A DNA stretch of 6,815 nt from Thermoflexales bacterium (GCA_017998555.1 JAGOCU010000123.1:1-6815), one strand, 5' to 3'; positions 1-5,053 are shown, numbered from the stretch's first letter. Numbers and translations are program-made. Notes: generated from the letters alone by a model not told the origin.

Positions 1-683
1 AGCACGATCAAGGGCGTGATGGGCCCGATCGTCATGCCCGTCAGTTCGATGCCGGCAAGGGGAAGGTCAAACATGAGCCCGACCACGGTCGCGCCCAACG
101 TAATGGTCAAAGTCGATAGCCCGTGCGACTGACCCGCCCGGCGGACGAGCACCGAATAGAGCGCCCAGGTAACCGCCGCGATCACCAGCAAGGCGCCGCC
201 AAACAGCGCGTTCGGATTGCGCGCGCCGTCCGTGGCCGCGCCGCGTCCCGCGTCAACAACGAGCAGGACACCGCCGAATGCCAGCGCCAACCCAAGCGCC
301 TGCCGAAGCGTGGGCCGCTCGCGCAGCAGCAGCCAGGCGAAGAGGGCAACGAAAGCGGGCGTCGCGCTGGTGATGATCGCGCCGGCGGATGCGCCACCCA
401 GGGCCGTCCCGCCAAACTGGGCCGCCAGGGACAGGCAATAGCCCACCCCGCCGATGACGGCCAGATCCAGCCACGCGCGCCGCGACGGCCAGCGCCAACC
501 CACGGCCCGCCGCTCGGTCAGGCCGTGCCAAATCCACAAGGCCGGCAACGCGACGAGAAAACGGATGACCAGCAGCGTCAGGGGTGGAATCACGCCCAAA
601 ACAAGCCGGCTGACGACATACATCCCGCCCCAGATGGCGGCAGCCAGGCTCGCGGCCAGCGCGCCCCGGGCCGTCGCGCTCAC
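1..683 (-). CDS. EamA/DMT-superfamily permease (partial, C-terminus beyond left edge)
   Basis: Multi-spanning inner-membrane permease of the EamA (drug/metabolite transporter) family; the substrate cannot be told from sequence. I translated the minus strand and found an uninterrupted frame to the window edge (227 codons). The first EamA repeat is complete (about residues 8-145), with hydrophobic helices near 8-30, 34-52, 71-90, 98-120 and 127-144. The end of the first repeat carries the family-typical run ITSATPAFVALFAWLLLRER (104-123). A second repeat begins around residue 158 and is cut off. The start is GTG at 683. An in-frame TGA lies four codons upstream (693-695), so no earlier start is possible, and GAGGA sits 6 nt before the GTG. 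A terminator separates it from the upstream 113-aa gene, so it may be its own transcription unit. The family call is firm; the transported compound is unknown. Confidence 0.9.
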   Translation of the reverse strand, partial: MSATARGALAASLAAAIWGGMYVVSRLVLGVIPPLTLLVIRFLVALPALWIWHGLTERRAVGWRWPSRRAWLDLAVIGGVGYCLSLAAQFGGTALGGASAGAIITSATPAFVALFAWLLLRERPTLRQALGLALAFGGVLLVVDAGRGAATDGARNPNALFGGALLVIAAVTWALYSVLVRRAGQSHGLSTLTITLGATVVGLMFDLPLAGIELTGMTIGPITPLIV

Positions 684-704
684 GGCAGGTCCTCAGCCAG
701 CGCG

Positions 705-740
705 AAAAAACAGGCGCGCCGGCCACACATAGCCGGCGCG
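705..740 (-). terminator. Intrinsic terminator, minus strand
   Basis: A perfect 9-bp stem (732-740 with 715-723) encloses an 8-nt loop. Read on the minus strand, the stem is followed after 4 nt by six T residues (complement of A705-710). It lies 28 nt past the stop of the 113-aa membrane protein gene and about 20 nt before the EamA start. It should end the transcript of the two upstream minus-strand genes. The 4-nt gap between stem and T-run makes it slightly weaker than ideal. Confidence 0.7.
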
Positions 741-767
741 GTTGAGCCCAACGCGGACATGGGCAGG

Positions 768-1109
768 CTACTTCTTCTGTTCGATCGCGGGCGTTCCGGG
801 CGCGCCTTCAGCGCCATGCGGCGGCACAATCACGACCATCAGCGCAATGATAAACACGACAATGAAACCGATCGTTGCCAGAATGAAGGGTTCCGCATTC
901 GGCCCGAGCTCGATCGGTTCGCGCGCCTCGCGCTTCTTGGGCGCAGCCCGCAGCGCCAACGCGCGATCCAGCGCGGCCGGCGACGGCACATTGTTATTGA
1001 AGAATCTCGAAAGCGCAAAGGCCAGATAGGCGATGAGCGCGCCAATGGCAAAAACCGAGGCGAGCACCACAAACACAATGATGAAGGCAGAGAAGATCTC
1101 GTTTTCCAT
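768..1109 (-). CDS. Small two-helix membrane protein, function unknown (113 aa)
   Basis: I do not recognise a named family. The protein begins with a short acidic N-terminus (MENE) and a long hydrophobic segment at residues 5-36. A charged central loop follows (about 37-72, with APKKREAREP at 55-64), then a second hydrophobic helix at 73-96 and a short polar tail ending in QKK. This predicts two membrane helices joined by a roughly 35-residue soluble loop. The ATG at 1109 has AGGA 8 nt upstream, which supports the start. It lies 21 nt downstream of the peptidase C26 gene on the same strand, so the two are probably co-transcribed, and the transcript likely ends at the hairpin at 705-740. The hydrophobicity pattern and ribosome-binding site make it a believable real gene; the pairing with the amidohydrolase gives no clear function. 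Confidence 0.75.
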   Translation of the reverse strand: MENEIFSAFIIVFVVLASVFAIGALIAYLAFALSRFFNNNVPSPAALDRALALRAAPKKREAREPIELGPNAEPFILATIGFIVVFIIALMVVIVPPHGAEGAPGTPAIEQKK

Positions 1110-1130
1110 GTAGATTTCCTGGGCGGTATT

Positions 1131-1886
1131 CTAGCGGCCCTGTCCGCCGGCGGCAGTGACAAATGACACAAACAGATTCATCATGTCAGCGCGGCCCGCC
1201 GACATTTCCTCGGGATGCCATTGCACACCGACCACAAAGCGCCGGTCAGGCATCTCGACCGACTCAACAATGCCATCTGGGGCGCGCGAAGTGACTTGCA
1301 GACCATCGGCAACCCGCTTCAGGGCCTGATGATGAAAGCTGTTCACCCCGACTTCACCGCCGGCATCACCCAGCCCAAGGGCCTCACCGAGCTGGCTGTG
1401 GGGCTCCACGCAGATTGTGTGGGCGACGTAATCTCGCGCCGGGTTGAGCTTCCCGGCGGAGTGCTCAAGATCGGTCTTGTGCTGGCTGGGGATATCCTGA
1501 ATCAGCGATCCACCCAATACGACGTTGAGCTGTTGCACGCCCCGGCAGATGCACAGCATCGGTTTGTCGTCCTCCACCGCCCAGCGCGCCAGGAGTGTTT
1601 CGGCGGCCTCGCGATCGAGATCCACCCCTTTTGTCAGCGGATGCAGCGGCTCGCCAAAAACCGAAGGGTCCAGGTCGGCCCCACCCGTCAACAACACGCC
1701 ATCCGCGTTGTCGTACAAATCACGCAACGACGCCGGATCGATCGTCACGGGCGCCAGAATCGGCACGCCACCGGCTTCGTTGACCGAACGGACATAGTTT
1801 CGTCCGAGGGTGAAACGGCGCTTCTCCTCGTCTTGAATCGGAACTGGGACAAGGATCAGGGGTTTTGCGGTTTTTCCCGGCGACAT
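1131..1886 (-). CDS. Gamma-glutamyl-gamma-aminobutyrate hydrolase-like peptidase C26 (PuuD-like class I amidotransferase)
   Basis: Cytoplasmic glutamine-amidotransferase-fold hydrolase of 251 aa, the usual length for the family. Characterised members cleave gamma-glutamyl amide bonds; PuuD releases GABA in putrescine breakdown. The sequence shows the loop LLTGGADLDPSVFGE (65-79) and the nucleophile elbow CICRGVQQLN (112-121) with catalytic Cys114. The second active-site motif is VQWHPEE (221-227), giving His224 and Glu226, so the triad is complete. A conserved NSFHHQ segment lies at 182-187. The start is ATG at 1886; there is no clear Shine-Dalgarno before it, but a TATAAT lies 12 nt upstream on the minus strand, so a leaderless or very short leader transcript is possible. 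No other putrescine-catabolism gene is visible nearby, so PuuD-specific function is not established. The general family call is certain. Confidence 0.95.
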   Translation of the reverse strand: MSPGKTAKPLILVPVPIQDEEKRRFTLGRNYVRSVNEAGGVPILAPVTIDPASLRDLYDNADGVLLTGGADLDPSVFGEPLHPLTKGVDLDREAAETLLARWAVEDDKPMLCICRGVQQLNVVLGGSLIQDIPSQHKTDLEHSAGKLNPARDYVAHTICVEPHSQLGEALGLGDAGGEVGVNSFHHQALKRVADGLQVTSRAPDGIVESVEMPDRRFVVGVQWHPEEMSAGRADMMNLFVSFVTAAGGQGR

Positions 1887-1923
1887 ATGAGGCGCTGATT
1901 ATATCGGCAGATAATGCATTTCC
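1887..1923. promoter_or_regulatory. Compact divergent promoter region between the C26 hydrolase and histidine phosphatase genes
   Basis: Only 37 bp separate two divergent start codons. The minus strand reads TATAAT at 1903-1898, which would start transcription a few bases before the ATG at 1886. The plus strand reads GATAAT at 1910-1915, which would start transcription close to the ATG at 1924. Neither gene has a recognisable Shine-Dalgarno, consistent with leaderless or near-leaderless messages. Good -35 hexamers were not found for either direction, so the promoters are tentative. Confidence 0.4.
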
Positions 1924-2436
1924 ATGCGCTTCCTTGAACATCGCCGGCACTCGATTCGCGACGGTTCCGGCCACCTCAGCCAGCACGGCGTCAGCCTGGC
2001 CCGCCGGATCGGCGCCAGCGCCGGCCCGTTCGAGTTGACCTACACCAGCCCCAAACCACGCGCCTTCGAGACCGCAATCGCGATGGGCTACGCCGTTGAC
2101 GAACAACTGGATGTCCTTGCCGAGTGGACCGACGACTTGTCCGACGCCGCCGATCACGGCGGATTCGCCGCGGTCGGCGCGCTTGTGCGCGGGCAGGGCG
2201 CCGCAGCCAAAGTCGCGCGAGCCTATCGACGGGCCCTGCTCGACATCGCCCGCTCGCTTGGCGAGGACCAGGCCGCGCTGATCGTCTCGCACTCCGGCGT
2301 GGTCGAGGGAAGCGTCATGGCCTGTCTGCCGGAACTGGATGGCATCGCGCTGGGCCGCGGGGTGGGCTATTGCGAAGGGGTCAGGCTCACCTTTGAGCAG
2401 GATGCCTTTGTTGCTGCGGCGATCCTGCGGGTCTAG
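1924..2436 (+). CDS. Histidine phosphatase superfamily protein (SixA/PGAM-like)
   Basis: Small cytoplasmic member (170 aa) of the histidine phosphatase branch, which forms a phosphohistidine intermediate; small members such as SixA act on phosphoproteins, others on small metabolites. The N-terminal motif is RRHS (7-10), an RHG motif with Ser replacing Gly and catalytic His9. LSQHG follows at 18-22, equivalent to the usual LTxxG. The TSPKPRAFETA segment (41-51) matches the conserved SSPxxRAxETA phosphate pocket. The second catalytic His is His123 in IVSHSGVVEG, where families usually have HGG. Core residues are present, so activity is plausible, but both glycines beside the catalytic histidines are altered. 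The substrate is unknown. The ATG at 1924 lacks a Shine-Dalgarno and sits about 8 nt after a GATAAT, suggesting a leaderless transcript. It is followed 20 nt after the stop by a long hairpin. Confidence 0.88.
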   Translation: MRFLEHRRHSIRDGSGHLSQHGVSLARRIGASAGPFELTYTSPKPRAFETAIAMGYAVDEQLDVLAEWTDDLSDAADHGGFAAVGALVRGQGAAAKVARAYRRALLDIARSLGEDQAALIVSHSGVVEGSVMACLPELDGIALGRGVGYCEGVRLTFEQDAFVAAAILRV

Positions 2437-2455
2437 AAGTCATCCTGAAAGTGGG

Positions 2456-2502
2456 GGCGATCTCACAATCCCCGTGCGAAGCGCGGGGATTGTGAGATCG
2501 CC
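2456..2502 (+). terminator. Long perfect hairpin after the histidine phosphatase gene (hairpin A)
   Basis: A 19-bp perfect inverted repeat (2456-2474 with 2484-2502). The interior can pair further (T-G wobble, then GC/GC) to leave a GAA triloop within GCGAAGC. It begins 20 nt after the stop codon at 2436. There is no T-run on either side, so it is not a classical rho-independent terminator, but its position fits a transcript end or 3-prime stabiliser. Its core (ACAATCCCCG and complement) recurs in inverted orientation in the hairpin at 3076-3120. Confidence 0.6.
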
Positions 2503-2576
2503 GGATGTCTTTGGGATCACTTCGAGTCGACGCCCGCCTTTTCAGTTCCGTCCTCCGCAAAACGTCATTTTGGCGC

Positions 2577-2582
2577 TACAAT
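2577..2582 (+). promoter_or_regulatory. Candidate -10 element for the DUF4332 gene
   Basis: TACAAT at 2577-2582 is the best -10-like hexamer in the 146-bp gap between hairpin A and the DUF4332 start. It would give a leader of about 60 nt. The 17-bp-spaced -35 position (TCCGCA) matches the consensus poorly. The rest of the gap holds no gene I can support. Confidence 0.25.
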
Positions 2583-2635
2583 TCCGGTCCAGCGGGGCCA
2601 GCCCATTTAACGGTCCCGACCCATAACGTTTTACC

Positions 2636-2642
2636 AAAGGAG
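2636..2642 (+). promoter_or_regulatory. Strong Shine-Dalgarno fixing the DUF4332 start
   Basis: AAAGGAG lies 6 nt before the ATG at 2649. It decides between this start and an open frame that continues upstream to 2505, which would have no ribosome-binding site and would run beside hairpin A. Confidence 0.85.
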
Positions 2643-2648
2643 CAAGCT

Positions 2649-3056
2649 ATGACCATCGGAATCAGCAGCGTACGCGGCGTCAGCGCCGGCACCGCCAAGT
2701 CGCTCAAAGGCATCGGAATCACAAACAGCGAGAAGCTCCTCGCAAAGGCAGGCGGGCCCAAGGACCGCGCCGCCCTCGCCGCCCAGCTTGGCGTGGACGC
2801 CAAGATGGTGCTCGAGTTGGCCAATCGGGCCGACCTCGCCCGGGTCAAGGGCATCGGCAAAGTCTTCTCGGACCTGCTCGAGAACGCCGGCGTTGACACG
2901 GTCAAGGAACTCTCGAAGCGCAAGCCCGAGAATCTCGTCGCCTCCATGGCTGAAGCGAATGGCCGCCTGCAGCTTGCCAAGCGGAATGCCACCCTGGCCG
3001 AAGTGACGAACTGGGTCAGCCAGGCCAAGGCCCTGCCGCCGACGCTGAAGTACTAG
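2649..3056 (+). CDS. DUF4332 domain protein with tandem helix-hairpin-helix motifs
   Basis: A 135-aa cytoplasmic protein matching the DUF4332 pattern. It has two helix-hairpin-helix-type units: VRGVSAGTAKSLKGIGITN at 8-26, and VKGIGKVFSDLLENAGVDT at 66-84 followed by VKELSKRKPENL. The C-terminal stretch WVSQAKALPPTLKY (122-135) is the typical family ending. Helix-hairpin-helix repeats often bind DNA backbone without sequence specificity, but for DUF4332 the function is unknown. The protein is basic and small, so nucleic-acid binding is a reasonable guess only. The start is set by a canonical AAAGGAG six nt upstream. It appears to be monocistronic: long hairpins lie before its leader (2456-2502) and just after its stop (3062-3120). 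Confidence 0.9.
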   Translation: MTIGISSVRGVSAGTAKSLKGIGITNSEKLLAKAGGPKDRAALAAQLGVDAKMVLELANRADLARVKGIGKVFSDLLENAGVDTVKELSKRKPENLVASMAEANGRLQLAKRNATLAEVTNWVSQAKALPPTLKY

Positions 3057-3061
3057 AATCC

Positions 3062-3081
3062 TTTCACGAATTATCGTGAAA
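3062..3081 (+). repeat. Short hairpin overlapping hairpin B
   Basis: Perfect 8-bp inverted repeat (3062-3069 with 3074-3081) around an ATTA loop, 5 nt after the DUF4332 stop. Its right arm contains GTGAAA (3076-3081), which is also the base of the left arm of the large hairpin at 3076-3120. The two structures therefore cannot both form fully in one RNA. Confidence 0.6.
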
Positions 3082-3120
3082 CTACAATCCCCGCGCTTCG
3101 CGCGGGGATTGTAGTTTCAC
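3076..3120 (+). terminator. Long perfect hairpin between DUF4332 and moaB genes (hairpin B)
   Basis: A 21-bp perfect inverted repeat (3076-3096 with 3100-3120) with a TTC triloop. It ends only 9 nt before the moaB ATG. There is no T-run, so termination would be non-classical. The core resembles the reverse complement of hairpin A with one difference, while the outer 6-8 bp of each arm are different from hairpin A yet still perfectly paired. It probably ends the DUF4332 transcript; a role in controlling moaB is possible because of its closeness to the start codon. Confidence 0.6.
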
Positions 3121-3129
3121 TCCCCCCTT

Positions 3130-3648
3130 ATGCCATCCAAGTCCACCGAACAACACCGCGAAATTGCGGCGCGCCAGGGACCGGTCCCGCTCGCCATCAT
3201 CACCGTCAGCGACACCCGCACCCGCGAGAATGACACGGGCGGCGATCTGATCGAACAACGGGCTGTCGCGGCCGGCCACACGGTTGTCTTTCGGGCCATC
3301 GTCCGCGACGAGCCCGATCAGATCGGCGCCCTGCTCGATCAGATCATCGCCGAGACCAGCGCGCGCCTGCTGCTCTTTACCGGCGGCACGGGCATCGCCC
3401 CGCGCGACACAACGTACGATGTCATCTCGCGCCGAATCGAGAAACCCATGCCCGGCTTTGGCGAGCTTTTTCGCATGCTCAGCTTCGCCGAGGTCGGGCC
3501 GGCCGCGATGCTTTCGCGCGCAACGGCCGGTGTCTACCGCGGCCGGCTGGTCTTCTCCATGCCCGGCTCGCCCAACGCGGTGCAGGTTGCGATGGACAAA
3601 CTCATCATCCCCGAAATCGAGCATCTGGCCTGGGAAGTCGTGCGCTAG
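3130..3648 (+). CDS. moaB: MoaB/MogA-family molybdopterin adenylyltransferase
   Basis: Cytoplasmic molybdenum-cofactor enzyme (172 aa, normal length). Family members bind molybdopterin, and MogA and Cnx1G-type members adenylate it before metal insertion. Recognisable motifs are IITVSDTR (23-30), LLFTGGTGIAPRDTT (81-95) with the GGTG molybdopterin/nucleotide loop, and PMPGFGELFRMLSF (106-119). AMLSRATAGVY (126-136) and SMPGSPNAV (143-151) follow. The EVGPAAMLSRA arrangement is typical of the MoaB subgroup. Residues 1-19 are a polar extension before the first strand. No Shine-Dalgarno precedes the ATG; the upstream 9 nt are pyrimidine-rich and directly abut hairpin B, so initiation may be leaderless or unusual. 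No other cofactor-synthesis gene is in the window. The family is certain; exact in vivo role (MoaB can be non-essential in some bacteria) is not. Confidence 0.95.
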   Translation: MPSKSTEQHREIAARQGPVPLAIITVSDTRTRENDTGGDLIEQRAVAAGHTVVFRAIVRDEPDQIGALLDQIIAETSARLLLFTGGTGIAPRDTTYDVISRRIEKPMPGFGELFRMLSFAEVGPAAMLSRATAGVYRGRLVFSMPGSPNAVQVAMDKLIIPEIEHLAWEVVR

Positions 3649-3662
3649 CGCGCAACACATAT

Positions 3663-3705
3663 GGGCGAGATTCGTCTCCAGCTTCGCCGGAGACGAATCT
3701 CGCCC
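3663..3705 (+). terminator. Long perfect hairpin after moaB (hairpin C)
   Basis: A 17-bp perfect inverted repeat (3663-3679 with 3689-3705), then one A-C mismatch, GC/GC pairing and a TTC triloop. It begins 14 nt after the moaB stop and lies just upstream of the promoter at 3735. Its arms are unrelated to hairpins A and B except for the GCTTCGC apex. It is followed by AAAA and only later by TTTT, so it lacks a proper U-tract. Confidence 0.6.
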
Positions 3706-3734
3706 CAAAATGGTTTTGCGGCCACGCCGAGGCG

Positions 3735-3740
3735 TATAAT
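3735..3740 (+). promoter_or_regulatory. -10 element of the cobalamin operon promoter
   Basis: A consensus TATAAT sits about 27 nt before the first riboswitch helix. It predicts a transcript start near 3747 and a leader of about 320 nt. The -35 region (around 3711-3717) does not match TTGACA well, so recognition may rest on the -10 box or an activator. Confidence 0.6.
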
Positions 3741-3766
3741 CCCGAACACAACTGAATAGCTACGCA

Positions 3767-3899
3767 GCTTGAGATGACCCGAGGGCGACGGCGCCAGGGT
3801 GCGAAGGTGGAAGCCGGTGACGCGCATGGCGCGCGAATTCCGGCGCTGTGCCGCAACTGTAGCCGGGGCAACCCGGGAGCCAGGACTCCTCTCTCAAGC
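3767..3899 (+). ncRNA. Cobalamin (AdoCbl-type) riboswitch
   Basis: A cis-regulatory RNA aptamer that binds cobalamin and normally turns off downstream genes. The closing helix P1 is GCTTGAGA (3767-3774) with TCTCAAGC (3892-3899). P2 pairs 3777-3780 with 3797-3800 and P3 pairs 3784-3787 with 3792-3795. The conserved core includes GGAAGCCGGTGA (3809-3820), CCGCAACTGTA (3851-3861) and GAGCCAGGA (3877-3885), the B12-box signature. P5 is GCCGG/CCGGC (3813-3817 with 3840-3844); its loop is enlarged by a small internal hairpin (3821-3825 with 3829-3833). A CCGGG-GCAA-CCCGG hairpin lies at 3863-3876. L5 (CGCGA, 3832-3836) could pair with TCGCG at 3915-3919 in the downstream platform, resembling the L5-L13 kissing contact. 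The assignment is firm from core motifs; the kissing contact is a proposal. Confidence 0.95.
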
Positions 3900-3921
3900 G
3901 CTCAAACACCCTTCTCGCGAC

Positions 3922-3946
3922 AAGGAGGTCGAGCATGCGGAATTAA
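3922..3946 (+). promoter_or_regulatory. Strong Shine-Dalgarno plus three-codon leader ORF in the riboswitch expression platform
   Basis: AAGGAGG at 3922-3928 is the best ribosome-binding site in the window. It is followed after 6 nt by ATG CGG AAT TAA (3935-3946), encoding only Met-Arg-Asn. It lies in a possible P13-like stem (GCTC 3900-3903 with GAGC 3931-3934), where ligand binding could hide the Shine-Dalgarno. The site could be a regulatory mini-ORF or a relic of a translational platform. The sequence is direct; the function is inferred. Confidence 0.5.
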
Positions 3947-4015
3947 GTTCTCGGACTGGATGATGGATCGCACGCGGTCCACACACCCAGACACCCAGAT
4001 TTGTTCTTCGCAGTT

Positions 4016-4056
4016 CGCCCCCGACCAAACAGAAGGCCGGGGGCGTTTTTGTTTTT
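4016..4056 (+). terminator. Rho-independent terminator in the cobalamin operon leader (attenuator)
   Basis: An 8-bp GC stem (4016-4023 with 4038-4045), extended by CC/GG pairs past one mismatch, is followed immediately by TTTTTGTTTTT (4046-4056). It lies downstream of the riboswitch and 11 nt before the toroid-protein ATG, so it is best read as the off-state attenuator. I could not identify a convincing antiterminator among the 116 nt between aptamer and terminator. Confidence 0.85.
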
Positions 4057-4067
4057 CGGGAGTAATC

Positions 4068-5039
4068 ATGCTTCATCGTTCGTTCCCCCGGGCCCATCGC
4101 CTCAGTCATCTCACGTTGGCCATTCTCACCCTGGTCGCATTGAGCGGGTCGCCCGCCGCCGCGCGCGCCGCCGACCCAATCGCCACCGCCACCCAGCGCG
4201 CTGTCGCGTGGTTGAGCACCAAACAACAATCCGATGGCGGCTTTGGCACCGGCTTCTCGGCCGGTAGCGATGTGGGCGCCACGGCGGACGCGGTTGCTGC
4301 GCTCGCTGTCGCCGGCACCTCCGTCCGCGGGCTGACATCCGCTTCCGGCGCATCGCCGCTCGATTACCTTGCCGCGAAAGTCGCCGGCGGCGGGCTCAAG
4401 ACCGGGCAGATTGCCAAACTCGTCGCCGGACTGGTGGCGGCCGGGATCGACCCGCGCGCCTTTGGCGGTCGAAACCTGATCGCGGACCTCGCTGCGGGCC
4501 AGGACCCCAAGACCGGCATCATCGGCGACAACATCTTCACCCACGGCCTGGCCATGCTGGCCTTCGCCCGGGCGAAAGCCCCGCAGCCGGCGGGCGCCGC
4601 GGCCGCCCTGATCGCGGCTCAGAACGCGTCGGGCGGTTGGGCCTTCACCGGGGTCGGCGCGCCGGATGTCGACACCACCGCCCAGGCCGTCATCGCTCTG
4701 ATTGCGGCCGGCTATCCGGCCAACAGCGGCCCGGCCGGTCGTGGACTGAGCTATCTGAGCGGCCTGCAAAACGTAGACGGAGGCTTCCCGTACCAGTCGC
4801 CTTCCGATTACGGCACCGACAGCAACACCAACTCGACTGCCCTGGTGATCCTCGCCCACATCGCCAGCGGCGACCAACCCGAGTCCTGGTTCCGCCCGAG
4901 TGGATACAACGCGCTTGGCAATCTGGTCCTCGCCCAGCGCCCGAGCGGGGCCCTGCCCTATCAGGCCGCCTATCCCGACGAGAGCGTGCTGGCCACCATC
5001 GGCGCCATCCCGGCCCTGATGCGACAGAATCTGCGTTAG
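4068..5039 (+). CDS. Secreted alpha/alpha-toroid repeat protein (prenyltransferase/squalene-cyclase-like repeats; transcobalamin alpha-domain-like)
   Basis: Exported protein of 323 aa. It has a signal peptide (basic start, hydrophobic 14-28, likely cleavage after ARA34) and then about five Q/GG-type toroid repeats. These include AWLSTKQQSDGGFG (47-60), a degenerate unit at 137-153, LIAAQNASGGWAF (181-193), YLSGLQNVDGGFP (229-241) and LVLAQRPSGALPY (286-298), alternating with Ala-rich helices. The fold is shared by terpene cyclases, protein prenyltransferases and the alpha domain of intrinsic factor/transcobalamin. A DVDT (200-203) replaces the DXDD of squalene cyclases, so a binding rather than cyclase role is likely. 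ATG 4068 has GGGAG 5 nt upstream. The frame is open upstream to 3774, but that part is riboswitch and terminator. First gene of the cobalamin-riboswitch operon, suggesting corrinoid binding; this is inference. Confidence 0.88.
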   Translation: MLHRSFPRAHRLSHLTLAILTLVALSGSPAAARAADPIATATQRAVAWLSTKQQSDGGFGTGFSAGSDVGATADAVAALAVAGTSVRGLTSASGASPLDYLAAKVAGGGLKTGQIAKLVAGLVAAGIDPRAFGGRNLIADLAAGQDPKTGIIGDNIFTHGLAMLAFARAKAPQPAGAAAALIAAQNASGGWAFTGVGAPDVDTTAQAVIALIAAGYPANSGPAGRGLSYLSGLQNVDGGFPYQSPSDYGTDSNTNSTALVILAHIASGDQPESWFRPSGYNALGNLVLAQRPSGALPYQAAYPDESVLATIGAIPALMRQNLR

Positions 5040-5053
5040 GCAAGGGGCGCATC

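Noticed and set aside
123..1166. A 347-codon plus-strand open frame rich in Arg, Gln and Gly.
   Set aside because: It runs antisense across the EamA, 113-aa and C26 genes, has low-complexity composition typical of a GC-rich shadow frame, and shows no motif.
1215..1898. A 227-codon plus-strand open frame.
   Set aside because: Fully antisense to the C26 hydrolase gene, which has a complete catalytic triad; no ribosome-binding site or family motif in the shadow.
2456..3120. Hairpins A and B as ends of an inserted element (terminal inverted repeats around the DUF4332 gene).
   Set aside because: Each is itself a complete palindrome, there are no flanking target duplications or transposase, and the enclosed gene is an ordinary DUF4332 gene with its own signals.
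3108..3120. A moaB promoter -10 (TGTAGT) inside hairpin B.
   Set aside because: Only four of six consensus bases and no -35 partner; too weak to annotate.
3774..4067. N-terminal extension of the toroid protein from an ATG at 3774, or from 3960.
   Set aside because: This stretch is the cobalamin riboswitch and its terminator; the signal peptide and a GGGAG Shine-Dalgarno place the start at 4068.
3894..4877. A 327-codon minus-strand open frame.
   Set aside because: Antisense to the riboswitch platform and toroid gene, Gly/Arg-rich, no recognisable domain.
4200..5020. The toroid protein as an active terpene cyclase or protein prenyltransferase.
   Set aside because: It is secreted, short, and lacks an intact DXDD or prenyltransferase zinc ligands; the operon context points to B12.
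4637..5053. N-terminal extension of the DUF4430 protein from 4637.
   Set aside because: It would overlap the toroid gene by about 400 nt and the extra residues are an Arg-rich shadow; a signal peptide begins at 5054.
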